Assembly (NCBI RefSeq): GCF_033115175.1
Contig: NC_084850.1
Location: forward strand, 1,232,024-1,296,023
Origin: Lepus europaeus
Taxonomy: Eukaryota; Chordata; Mammalia; Lagomorpha; Leporidae
Direction: 5' to 3'
DNA length: 64,000 nt
Positions 1-10,415 of the stretch are shown here, one piece after another. The stretch's first letter is position 1. Every line of letters starts with the position of its first letter. The notes beneath the pieces were generated by a model. The model saw nothing but the letters and a program-made list of their open reading frames with translations, did not search any database and was not told the origin of the DNA. The position numbers were made by a program, and so were the translations under genes.

Positions 1-97
1 GATTGGAAGTGGAGCAGCTGGGTCTCGAACTGGTGCCCTTATGGGGTGCCAGCACTGCAGGCGCCGCTCTATGCGCTACTCCACAGCGCCAGCCCCA
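1..97 (-). repeat. CSINE, truncated by the window edge
   Basis: This is the 5' head of a lagomorph CSINE in reverse orientation, ending in the typical reverse-complement head (cacagcgccagcccc). Its 3' part lies outside the window. Confidence 0.85.
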
Positions 98-350
98 GAT
101 GTTGTTGGCTTTTAAGGGACTCAGTTCCTCCCCCACATGGGCCTCTCTACAGAGCTGCCCACAGCAAAGATCCCCACAGGGACACTGCCCATGGGAGAGT
201 GAGAAAGAGAATGGGGAAGGGGAGAAGAGAGAGGGAGAGAGGCAGAGAGACTAAAGGAAGAGAGAGACACTCAGGGTGCTAACCTATGGTTGGTGGCTAT
301 ATCCCTTGGGCCTAGAGTACTGTGAGAACTCCCAAAACTAGCCAGAGCCA
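98..350. other. Unassigned sequence with a purine-rich patch
   Basis: No gene is recognised. Positions 195-270 are a GA-rich simple stretch. The rest matches no repeat I can name. Confidence 0.4.
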
Positions 351-365
351 CTAGAACTAATTATT

Positions 366-694
366 ATTATTTATTTGACAGGCAGAGTTAGACAGTGAGA
401 GAGAGAGACAGAGAGAAAGGTCTTCCTTTTCCGTTAGTTCACCCCCCAAATGGCCACTACAGCCGGCGCGCTGCGCCTATCCAAAGCCAGGAGCCAGGTG
501 CTTCTCCTGGTTTCCCATGCAGGTGCAGGGCCCAAGCACTTGGGCCATCCTCCACTGCCTTCCCGGGCCACAGCAAAGAGTTGGACTGGAACAGGAGCAA
601 CTGGGACAGAATCTGGCACCCCGACTGGGACTAGAACCCAGTGTGCCGGTGCCGCAGGCAGAGAATTAGCCAAGTGTGCCACAGCGCCTGCCTA
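366..694 (-). repeat. Full-length CSINE, young-looking subfamily, with target-site duplication
   Basis: Reverse-oriented CSINE flanked by a perfect 15-bp direct repeat (ctagaactaattatt at 351-365 and 692-706), the mark of L1-type retroposition. Its tail is a plain A-run after TGTC rather than the AATAAA series. The head carries the tctagtccc variant shared with the copies at 4,029 and 7,410. Confidence 0.92.
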
Positions 695-695
695 G

Positions 696-907
696 AACTA
701 ATTATTGATGATGTCTGAGATAATATAGTACTAACTTATTAGGAGAAATAAGAAAATGTCGTGTTCCCCTCCCACCCCAACCACCACCAGGGGAAAAAAA
801 GCGTTGAATGGATGTCAATCCTTGCATGATCCTGATATTGTATTTTGCACTGTTTTAAAATATGTTTAATGAGGCAGGAGCTTGGTGCAGTGATTAAGAC
901 ACTTGAA
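696..907. other. Short unassigned AT-rich spacer
   Basis: AT-rich sequence between two SINEs. No open frame, RNA gene or recognisable repeat is seen. Confidence 0.4.
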
Positions 908-1226
908 GGGCCAGTGCTGTGGTGTAGCAGGTAAAGCTGCCACTTGTAGTACCAGCATTCTATATGGGCTCTGGTTTGAATCCTGGCAGCTCCACTTCTG
1001 ATCCAGTCCTCTGCTAATGCACCTGGGAAAGCAGTGGAAGTGGCCTAGGTATTTGGGCCCCTGCACCCATATGGGAGACCCAGAGGAGGCTCCTGGCTCC
1101 TGGCTCCTGGCTTCAGATTGGCCTAGCTCTGGCTGTTGTGGTCATTTGAGGAGTGAACCAGTGGATGGAAGAGCTCTCTCTCTGTAACTCTGCCTTTCAA
1201 GCAAATACACAAGTCTTTAAAAAAAG
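908..1226 (+). repeat. CSINE
   Basis: Forward CSINE: head (gggccagtgctgtgg), tRNA-like region, central tcctggctcctgg motif, CT-rich stretch and A-rich end. Confidence 0.9.
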
Positions 1227-1260
1227 GAAACTTCTGAGAATGTCCACATTCCATATCAGA

Positions 1261-1465
1261 GTGCCTGCTTCTAGTAGGTAGCAAGTGGTAGTCCAAGTGG
1301 TTGTTCCCTGCAACCCCCATAGGAGACCTGGATTGATTTCCTGGCTCCTGGCTTTGGCCTGACCCAGCCCTCACTGTTGTAGGTATTTGGAAGCCAACCA
1401 ACAGATATAAGGGCTCTCTGTCTTTGTCTATATCTCCCTGATTTTCAAATAAAAATAAATAAGTC
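1261..1465 (+). repeat. Diverged CSINE, 3' half
   Basis: Carries the CSINE body (ctggctcctggctttggcc) and an AATAAAAATAAATAAG tail but lacks a good head. It is older than its neighbour. Confidence 0.7.
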
Positions 1466-1514
1466 AATACATAATTAAAAATAAAATATGTTATGGACAT
1501 AAATTATGCTAATA

Positions 1515-2092
1515 ATGAATTTTTAAAACTTTTATTTAGCAAATATAAATTTCCAAAGTACAGCTTATGGATTACAATGGCTTTTCCCCTCCATAACTTC
1601 CCTCCCACCCACAACCCTCCCAACTCCCTCTCCCATTCCATTCACATCAAGATTCATTTTCAATTATCTTTATATACAGAAGATCAATTTAGTATATATT
1701 AAGTAAAGATTTCAACAGTCTGTGCCCACACAGAACATAAAGTGTAAAATACTGTTTGAGTACTGGTTATAGTTATAGCATTAATTCACATTGAACAACA
1801 CATTAAGGACAGAGATCCTACATGAGGAGTAAGTGCACAGTGACTCCTGTTGTTGACTTAACAATTTGACACTCTTGTTTATGGTGTCAGTAATCTCCCT
1901 AGGCTCTTGTCATGAGTTGCCAAGGCTTTGGAAGCCTTTTGAGTTCGCCAACTTCAATCTTATTTAGACAAGGTCATAGTGAAAGTGAAAGTTCTCTCTT
2001 CCCTTCAGAGAAAGGTAGCTCCTTCTTTCATGGCCCCTTTTGGCTAAGATCAAGTGTAGTATCTGTTCTTATCAGTTTAATAATGAATTTTT
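1515..2092 (-). mobile_element. Rabbit L1 3' UTR/3' end
   Basis: Reverse-oriented 3' end of a lagomorph L1: a T-rich start (element poly(A)), then the CCTCCC/ACTCCC pyrimidine-rich tract at 1,590-1,640. Related copies are at 6,655 and 28,575. No ORF2 coding remains. Confidence 0.75.
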
Positions 2093-2430
2093 TAAAAAAA
2101 GAATTATTCTATTTGAAAGGCAGAGTCACAGGAGAGTGAGAGGAAGAGAGAGAGGGAGAGAGAGAGAGAGAGAGGTGGGAGATATCTTTCATCCACTGGT
2201 TCACTACCCAAATGGCTACAACTGCCAGGGCTGGGCCAAACTGAAGCCAGAAGCCAGGAACTTCCTCTGGGTCTCCCACATGGGTGTACGGGCAGAAGCA
2301 CCTCAACCATCCTCTGTTGCTTTCCCAGGTACATTAGCAGGGGGCTGGATCAAAGTGGAGCAGCTGGGACATGAACGCAGCTGCCCATATACAATGCCAG
2401 CATCGTACACAGCAGCTTTACCTGTCCTGT
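2093..2430 (-). repeat. CSINE
   Basis: Reverse CSINE with a diverged A-rich tail, a GA-rich stretch at 2,130-2,175 and a typical body. Its head is degraded. Confidence 0.88.
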
Positions 2431-2499
2431 CTCATAATGAATTTTTACAAATAGGAGATGTAAGAAGAGAAAACTATAGAAAATATCCAATTATAAATT

Positions 2500-4028
2500 A
2501 TAAATTCTAGAACTGAAAAATATAGTGTATGAAGCGAAAATTTCATGGTATGGTCTTAATAACAGTTTGTAGACAAAAGAGGTGAAAGTCATAAACCTGA
2601 ATATAAATAAGTAGAAATGATCTATTGTGAAAAATTGAGAGTATAACCGATTTTTTTAAAAACATGAAAGCAACAGAACCACAGTATTCTGTGGAACAAC
2701 ATAAAAAGGTTTCACAAACGTGCATATGCAATACCACGTGCGTGGAGAAGAGTGGGGAAGAAGAAAGTCTATTGGAGAAAGAGTGACTGAATCGTCCAGG
2801 GTGTGGAGGTCGATGGGATTCACAGACTCAAGAAGCTCTGTGAACCCGTGAGAAGGCCAAGTGCAAGGAGAAGCGACAGGCAGACGCTGCGGGCAGAGTT
2901 CTGAGAGCAGAGGACAAAGAGGAGCTGTTAAAATCAGAGTAAAATCAAACACTACAGAGACCAGGACACTAATAAGATGATCCATTGAGTTCTCAGCAGA
3001 AACAATGAAAGACAGGGGACAGCGGAACTTTATTAAAGTGCTGAAAGAAAACGTTTTCTACCCAGAAGTCTATATCTGCATCCAGGGAAAATTTTTCAGG
3101 AACGAAACTAAAATAAGAACATTTTGAGACAGATGTAGCTAAAAGAATTTTTAAGAGGTCTTCACTAAAAGAAATAATAAAGGTAATATTTCAGTCTAAG
3201 AAAAAGGGAAATATTGATTTTTGGGTAGAAATGAAGAATACCATATTAATATTAAATAATATTCATGTTAATTTCTTCATAATACATGATAACAATTAAA
3301 GTAAAAATTTAATAGTGTATTTTAGGGTTTACAACATACGTACATATACAATATATAACAACTACAGCATAGAGGATGGGGTGCAGGGGGAATGAACGTG
3401 TACAATGGACTGGTTTTTATATTTATGTGAAATAGTGCAATACAAATCATAGGAAAACAGTGAAAATATATGCAATATATATTGTAACACCTAGAGTACC
3501 CACTGAAAAACAATTCAAAGTGGCATTGGTAAAAAGGCAATAAATAAAATTTGATTAACCTAGGGAGGAAAGGATGAACATAGGAATAAAAATGGATATG
3601 ACTGTCAGTAAAATAATAGACTGAAATCTAATCATGTAAAAATTACATTCAATGTAAATAGCTAAACATTCCAATTGAGAAGCAGAGATTGTCAGAATGG
3701 ATGAAAAAAAAAAAGCAAGACTTTTGCTATCTACAAGAGATTGAATTTAAATATAAAGACTTAAAATGTAGAAATAAAATAAGGGTCAATTAATCAGGAA
3801 CACATGAAAATATTGGTTTTCCATTCAATAACAGAGCTTCCAAATACATGAAACAAAAGTTACCAGAATAAAGGGAGAAATAAGTATTTCTACAATTATA
3901 GTTGGAAGTTTTAATATTTATGCCTCAGCAATTGATACAATTAAAAACCAGTAAAAATGTAGAATATGTTTGCGAGATTATCAATGATAATGGAGAGCAA
4001 ACATTTTATTTGCAAAAGATTATTTGAG
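2500..4028 (+). mobile_element. Old L1 (L1M/HAL1-like), ORF1 end to ORF2 start
   Basis: Diverged plus-strand L1. The 2,990-3,180 part resembles the ORF1 3' region (gtgctgaaagaaaac, a degenerate ttcaggaac block). The 3,660-3,950 part resembles the ORF2 endonuclease region (gagattgtcagaatgg, ctacaagaga, acaattatagttgg). It is full of stops and indels, so it is a fossil. Confidence 0.7.
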
Positions 4029-4367
4029 GCCGGCGCCGTGGCTCACTAGGCTAATCCTCTACCTGCGGCGCCAGCACACCGGGTTCTAGTCCCAGTCAGG
4101 GTGCCGGTTCTGTCCTGGTTGCTCCGGTTGCTCCTCTTCCAGGCCAGCTCTCTGCTATGGCCCGGGAAGGCAGTGGAGGATGGCCCAAGTCCTTGGGCCC
4201 TGGACTCGCGTGGGAGACCAGGAGAAGCACCTGGCTCCTGGCTTTGGATCAGCGCGGTGCGCGGCTGCAACACGCCGGCGGCAATGGCCATTGAGGGGTG
4301 AACTAACGGGAAAGGAAGACCTTTCTCTCTGTCTCTCTCTCACTGTGCACTCTGCCTGTCAAAAAAA
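4029..4367 (+). repeat. CSINE, young-looking subfamily, inserted in another CSINE's tail
   Basis: GC-rich, well-preserved forward CSINE (ggccggcgccgtggctcac head; ctaatcctct and tctagtccc variants; poly-A directly after CTGTC). A 10-bp repeat (gattatttga at 4,018-4,027 and 4,370-4,379) flanks it. The second copy is the tail junction of the next, reverse CSINE, so this copy landed in that older tail. Confidence 0.92.
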
Positions 4368-4412
4368 ATGATTATTTGAAAGGCAGAGTTATAGAGAGAG
4401 AAGGAGAGAGGG

Positions 4413-4465
<53 letters not shown>

Positions 4466-4624
4466 TTGCACCTACTGGTTCAGTTCCCAAATGGTCGCAC
4501 TACTGCTTTGCAGGCGTAGTAATAGGGAGGTGGATTGGACATATTGTGGCTGGAACATGAATCACTCATACGCGATGCCGGCGTGGCAGGCAGCGACTTA
4601 ACCCGCTAAAGCACAACACCCGCC
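4368..4624 (-). repeat. CSINE with expanded GA tract
   Basis: Reverse CSINE whose CT-rich middle has become a long (GA)n run at about 4,410-4,460. The body after it is shortened. Confidence 0.85.
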
Positions 4625-4639
4625 CCTCCTTCTGCAAAT

Positions 4640-5000
4640 TTAGGCCCCCAACCCCACGAGACTGTTGGTAGGCCATTTCGCTGGTGGAAGACCAATCGTG
4701 TGCTTGGTGTTTTTTGGAAGCTCCCAGGCTTGTTACATTGAGTCTTTGCCGTTTATACTTGAGTGCTGCGGGCGGCTCATCACGTGTTCTGCTGATCCAA
4801 TCATTTGCTTGTGGAGAGGCATCGAGAACTTTCTCTGCGATTTGCCTGAGGTTGTTGGGAGACCCAGGGGTTTCTGGGAGCCCAGGCGACTGTTAGCGCA
4901 GAGGTCTTGGGCGACTGGTACCGTTCCTGGCCTGTGTGACTGAGAGGAGTTCTTCAGGCCCTTCTAAGTGGATTGCGGGGCTGTGTGCGGAGTTTAGAAG
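4640..5000 (+). other. PNMA6E: Probable non-coding first exon of the PNMA6-family gene
   Basis: The stretch ends in a textbook splice donor (agtttagaag|gtaagt, exon end 5,000), just before a CpG-rich segment and 7.57 kb upstream of a good acceptor (12,570-12,571) next to the PNMA start codon. PNMA genes generally have a non-coding 5' exon and a single coding exon, so joining 5,000 to 12,572 is the simplest model. The transcription start cannot be read from sequence; 4,640 is only the edge of the upstream SINE. Confidence 0.5.
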
Positions 5001-6165
5001 GTAAGTGGACAGCCAGCGACTCCACTAGAGCTCAGGGTTGCTCTGGGACTCCAGTGGAGCATCTTGGCTACATGGGTAGGGCACGAGTGGGGGTTGGGGG
5101 AGGAGGTGCAGGGTGTTTCGTGCTTGGTTTTGGTAGCGGGGCTGTGGGGGTGGACAGACCGGAGAGCTCCCAGCCCTGGGGCCTGGGTGACAGGACTTGG
5201 GCCCGGAGGAGGAGGGAAGACTAAGAGGACAGCTCGCAGAAGCGTGGTGCCGCTAGACGGGAGCTCTGGCTACTGGCCATCGGCTTAGGGGAAGGGGGCG
5301 CTTTGTGAAGGGGTGGGAGAGTGAGGCTCCTGGCCAAGTGTGGAGGGTCCGGGACAGTGTGCGGGCCACCGGCCTCCTGGGGGGCTGGATTGTGGCGGGA
5401 AAACACGCTTAGCGGCTGAACATACGGGCCGGGAACTGGGGGCGGGGGAGGGCACCAGTTTTGGGGCGCCCGTTGATAAACGGAGGGATATGGCTGACGC
5501 GTGGGGAGTCCCGAAAGGAAGGGCTCCCCGAGGCGGTCCGCTTTTGAGGAGAGGACGCCATGGCCGCCATAGGCGCAAACGCGAGTGCTTGTGGGTGGGC
5601 ACAGTCAGACTGGGCCAGGTGCCCCACAGGCCGCGGTACGCGGAGGACGCCAGGCTGCAGGTGTCGCGGTGGGGGGTGGGCTGGGCGTGGCAGACGGATC
5701 GCGGCGGGTGGTTGGGTGGGGGGTTACGGAGTGCGGGAGCTGGGCGAGCCCAGCTTGGGAGGGCGATAGGGGCGGGTACTGGTTCCAGGTGTGGGGAGCG
5801 GCGTGGTGGTGGGCATGGGCTGGGTGGTTTGGGGCGGTCCCAGAGGAAATGCAGTCATCCAAGTCTGAGGCAGCGCACTGCTTCCTGCGGCCAGACGGCA
5901 CGTGTATTGGGAGGCGCGCTGGGGGGTGCAGCGTGGGTTGGGACGGTTATGGGGTGCCAGGAGAGAGCTACGCTGGAAGCGGAACAACGGCTGAGGGGCG
6001 TCGGCCTGACTGCCCCGGGTGTAGGGGTGTAGGTGACCCTGAGAGCGCCCTCAGCCGCTCCAGCAGAAGGCGCCAGCGCTGTCAGACTGCCCGCTGCGGT
6101 TGAAACTGCAGAGGTTCTAGGGCGCCCTGGTGCGGGGTGGTGACGGGTTGCAATGGTGGGAGACG
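4960..6165. promoter_or_regulatory. CpG-rich promoter-like island (PNMA6 5' region)
   Basis: GC-rich with frequent CpG, including Sp1-type boxes (gggggcggggga near 5,435; ataggggcgggt near 5,766) and the CpG-dense run gacgcc..gccgcc near 5,550-5,585. It lies over and just behind the proposed first exon. The open frames across it (up to 230 codons) look like GC-driven chance frames. Confidence 0.6.
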
Positions 6166-6199
6166 GCAATGCCTTAGTCCTAAGAAAATATCGGTTTAT

Positions 6200-6652
6200 T
6201 ACTGGAGCATATTGTACATCCACTTAGATAGGCCATACATTGGAACATAAGATCTCTTCATAAATTTTAAAAAGATTGCATTCTGACGCAAGCTCTCTAA
6301 TCACAGTGGAAGAAGATTTGAAATTAGTCACAATGTCAAAATATTTGGAAATCCATGGGTCAAAGGAGAAATTGCAGGGGGACTTAAGAAACTTATAAAA
6401 ACTGTATAGTACAACAAGCAAAACAAATACAACTTGCCAAAAATTAGTGTCAAGAGACTGCAGAGACAACCAGAGAATTTGTTGCATTAAATGCTTATAT
6501 TAGATAAGAACAAAGGCATAGATCAAAGACCAAACAGTCCATTTGTAGAAATTGAAAATGCAAAATGACTCAAATGACGAAATACTAGTGATAAGAGAGG
6601 AAATCAGTGATAAAAAACAAACTGTAGACACAGTTAGCAAATAGAAATGTTA
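6200..6652 (+). mobile_element. Old L1 ORF2 fragment (plus strand), left part of a split element
   Basis: Resembles L1 ORF2 between the endonuclease and RT regions in plus orientation (caatgtcaaaatatttgg, an AA-rich lysine-coding run, stops). The same ORF2 appears to resume at 12,108, so later L1/SINE insertions probably split it. Confidence 0.55.
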
Positions 6653-6654
6653 CT

Positions 6655-7046
6655 TTTCCTGCTTTTTTTGCTTTTAAAAATGTTAATTAGTTTTTAACAG
6701 ATTCAACATGGTTTGTAAATACAGTTCTAGGAACATAAAGATATTCTGTTCCTCCCTAGCTCTCTCCCTCCCCCTTTCTCATTCTCATTCTCCTTTCTTC
6801 TCCCTTTCTGTGTTTTTTTTTTTTTTAGTTTTTGAGATAAAATTTTAAATTTACATTGCAATTAGAGGCTTAATACTTCCCCAAATAAGAAGTTTAACAA
6901 GTAACAACCAAAAAGAGTGTAGCTTAGTGAGAATATAAACAATGGCTGTAAACAATAATTGAATGGAAAAATTACCATTTCACCCATATACAGTAAATTC
7001 AAAAGTAATCTCAGATAATTAAAACAGTAGTAGCATAACCCTTTTA
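6655..7046 (-). mobile_element. Rabbit L1 3' end
   Basis: Reverse-oriented L1 3' UTR (T-rich start, ttaacagattcaacatgg, then a CCTCCC/CTCCC tract near 6,755-6,800). Same family as the copies at 1,515 and 28,575. Confidence 0.65.
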
Positions 7047-7372
7047 AAAGATTTATTTATTTATTTGAAAGGCAAAGTTACAGAGAGGCAAAGGCAGAGA
7101 GAGAAAGGGACATCTTCCATCCACTGGTTCACTCCCCGAATTGTCAGAATGGCCGGAGCTGCGCTGATCTGAAGCCAGGAGCCAAGCGCCTCTTCTGGAT
7201 CTCCCACATGGGTGCAGAGGCCCAAGCACTTGGGTCGTCTTCTGCTGCTTTTCTAGGCACATTAGTAGGGAGGTTTATGGAAGTGGAGCAGCTGAGACTC
7301 GAACTGGCACCCATATAGGATGTTGGCATCATAGGTAGTGGCTTTACCTTCTACGCCACAACACCAGCCCTA
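7047..7372 (-). repeat. CSINE
   Basis: Reverse CSINE with an intact tail (aaagatttatttatttattt), body and head (cacaacaccagccc). Confidence 0.92.
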
Positions 7373-7409
7373 GAAGACTTTTGGTTACTACTTCAAACCC
7401 ATTGCTGCT

Positions 7410-7754
7410 TCTTCTTTTTTTTTTTGACAAGCAGAGTGGACAGTGAGAGAGAGACAGAGAGAAAGGTCTTCCTTTTGTCTTTGGTTCACCCTCCAATGGC
7501 CGCCATGGTAGGTGCGCTGCGGCCGGCACACTGCGCTGATCCGAAAGCAGGAGCCAGGTGCTTCTCCTGGTCTCCCATGGGGTGCAGGGCCCAAGCACTT
7601 GAGCCATCCTCCACTGCACTCCTGGGCCACAGCAGAGAGCTGGCCTGGAAGAGGAGCAACCGGGACAGAATCCGGCGCCCCGACCGGGACTAGAACCCGG
7701 TGTGCCAGCGCCGCAAGGCGGAGGATTAGCCTATTGAGCCGCAGCGCCGGCCCA
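7410..7754 (-). repeat. CSINE, young-looking subfamily
   Basis: Well-preserved reverse CSINE inserted in the L1, with a T-run (poly-A tail), gacaagcagagtgg start and cagcgccggccc head. A short cccattgct repeat lies on both sides. Confidence 0.92.
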
Positions 7755-8483
7755 ATCCCATTGCTTTTTATGAGTCTGTTTAGGTCGTCTATATCTCCTT
7801 GATTTAATCTTGATAGATTATAAGTATCCAGGAATTTATCCATTTCTTAGAGGTTTTTCAGTTTATTAGCATATAGTTCTCCATAGTAGTTTCTTATGAT
7901 CTTTGTATTTCAGTGGTGTCAGCTGTAATGTCTTCTTTTCCATCTCTAATTTTATTTATTTGAGTTATTTCTCCTTTTTCTTTGCCATTTTGACTAGAAG
8001 TTTATCTCTTTTGTTTTTCTTCTCAAAAAAACCCAACGTTTTGTTTTGTTGATCTTTCGTATCTTTTTTAGTTTCAATTTCATTTATTTCTGCTCTGATC
8101 CTTATTATTTCTTGCCTCCTGCTGATTTTGGGTTTGGTTTGTTCTTGTTTTTCCAAGTCTTTGAGATGTATCATTAGCTCTTTGGTTTGAGATTTATTTT
8201 TTTAAATGTAAGCACTTAATTCTATACACATCCTTCTTAATACTGCTTTTGCTGTATCACAGGTTTTGATATGTTGTACTTTCATTTTTGTTTATTTCAA
8301 GAAAGTTTTTGATTTCCTTTTTAATTTCTTCAATGATCCATTTATCATTCAGTAGCATGTTGGCTAATTTCCAAGTATTTATGACTGTCCTATTTTCCTT
8401 GTTGTTGAATTTTAGTTTTATCCCTTTATGGTCTGAGAAGACACCTCGCATGATTTCAAGCTTTTTAAATTTGCTGAGACTTG

Positions 8484-8803
8484 GAGCTGGCACTGTGGCG
8501 TAGTGAGTAAAGCCTCCACTTGCAGTGTGGGCATCCCATATGCGCACCGGTTTGAGTCCCAGCTGCTCTACTTCTGATCCAGCTCTTTGCTATGGCCTGG
8601 GGAAGCAGTAGAAGATGCCCTGAGTCCTTGGGCCCCTGCACCCATGTGGGAGAACCTGAGGAATCTCCTGGCTCTTGGCTTGCACTGGCCCAGCTCTGGC
8701 CGTTGCAGCCATTTGAGGAGTGAACCAGTGGATGGAAAACCTCTCTCTCTCTCTGCCTCTGCCTCTGCCTCTGTAACTCTGCCTTTCAAATCTTTTAAAA
8801 AAT
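8484..8803 (+). repeat. CSINE with target-site duplication
   Basis: Forward CSINE in the minus-strand L1, flanked by an 11-bp direct repeat gctgagacttg (8,473-8,483 and 8,804-8,814). Confidence 0.93.
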
Positions 8804-9650
8804 GGCTGAGACTTGATTTATGGCTTAATATGTGGTGTATCCTAAAAAATGTTCATGTTTTGATGAAAAGAATGTGCATTCTGTAGCTGTTAGGTGAAAT
8901 GTCCTATAAATATCTATTAAGTCCATTTGCTCGATGGCATGTTGCAACTCCAATGTGCATTTATTGATTTTCTGTCTAGATGAGCTGTCCATTGATGATA
9001 GTGGAATGTTGAAGGCACCCACTATTATTATATTGGAATCTATCTCTCCCTTTAGGTCTAATAGTATTTTCTGTATATATCTGTGTGTTTTGTGTTGAGT
9101 GCATACCTATTTATGATGTCTTCTTGCTGAATTGAACATTTTATGAAAATATAATGTCCTTCTTTATCTCTTTTTATAGTTTTTGATTTAAAGTCTGTTT
9201 TATCTGATATCAAGATAGCTACTCCTGTGTGTTTTTGGTTTCCAGTTGCCTGGTATATCTTTTTCCAACCCTTCATCTTCAGTCTGTGAGTATCTTTGTG
9301 AAGTGAGGTTCTTGCAGGCAGCATATAGTGGGGGGTCTTGGTTTTTTATCCATTCAGCCACTCCAAGTGTTTTGGTTGGAGAATTTAATCCATGTATATT
9401 CAAGATTAGTCTTGATACATAAGAACTAAGACCTTCATTTTGTTGATTGGATACCAATTCTACCTGCTCTGTTAGTGAATTTGATGGTGCCATGTTTCAC
9501 GTGTAGTTGTAATGCAGGACATTCTTCAGAATTTCTTGTAAGTCTGGTGTGGTGGTTTTAAATTCTCTCAGTTTTTGCTTATCTGGAAAATACCTTATTT
9601 CTTTTTCACTTTTAAAGGATAACTTCCCTGGAATAAAATTCTTCGTTGGA

Positions 9651-9652
<2 letters not shown>

Positions 9653-9697
<45 letters not shown>
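9653..9697. repeat. Homopolymer of 45 T
   Basis: An uninterrupted T run (A on the L1 sense strand) inside the ORF1/ORF2-boundary part of the minus-strand L1. Homologous L1s have only a short A-run here, so this is an expanded A-tract or an embedded poly(A) remnant. The exact length may be an assembly estimate. Confidence 0.9.
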
Positions 9698-10114
9698 CTT
9701 TTAAGACCTTGAATATATCATTCCACTCTTCTGGCCTATAGGGTTTCTGCTGGGACAGCTGATGTTAATCTGATTGGTTTTACTTTATATGTAACTTGAT
9801 GCTTTTCTCTTGCTGTTTTTAGGATTCTTTCCTTGTCTTTAAATTTTGACAGTTTGACTACAGTATGCCTTGGAGAAGATCTTTTTTGGTTGAGTCTGCT
9901 TGGGTTTGTTTAAGCTTCTTGTTTCTTGATGTCTATGTTTCTTACAAGACCTGGGAAATTTTCAACTATTATTTCATTTAGTAGAGTCTCAACAACTTTT
10001 TCCTTATAGATGGTATCCTATATTTTGCATAGACTTTCTTCATTCTTTTTAGGATTTTTTCTTTATTTTTTCCTGATTGGGCTTTTTCTTTCTTTTTTTT
10101 AAATTCTGATGGAA

Positions 10115-10415
10115 GTTGACTTTTTAAAAATTTGAGAGCTATAGTTACAGACAGTGAGAGGGAAATACAGAGAGGATAGTATTGCATCAGCTGGTTCACT
10201 CCCCAAATGGGTGCAACAGTTGGAGCTGGGGCTATCCGAAGCCAGGAGCCAGGAGCTTCTTCCAGGTCTCCCATGCAGGTGCAGGGGCCCAAGCAGTTGA
10301 GCCATCCTCCACTGCTTTCCCAGGCCATAGCAGAGAGCTAGGACTCAAACTGGTGCCGATATGAGATATCAGCACTACAGGTGGAGGATTAACCTACTGT
10401 GCCACAGCGCTGACC
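10115..10415 (-). repeat. CSINE
   Basis: Reverse CSINE in the 5' half of the L1; the head ends cacagcgctgacccc and the tail is degraded. Confidence 0.88.

Noticed and set aside
5340..6103. Frames of up to 230 codons in the CpG-rich segment
   Set aside because: GC-driven, Gly/Arg-rich, overlapping in several frames, with no homology I recognise. The segment is better explained as a promoter region.
8840..9493. Possible active L1 ORF2
   Set aside because: Recognisable endonuclease motifs, but the frame is split by stops and shifts and interrupted by SINEs, so it is dead.
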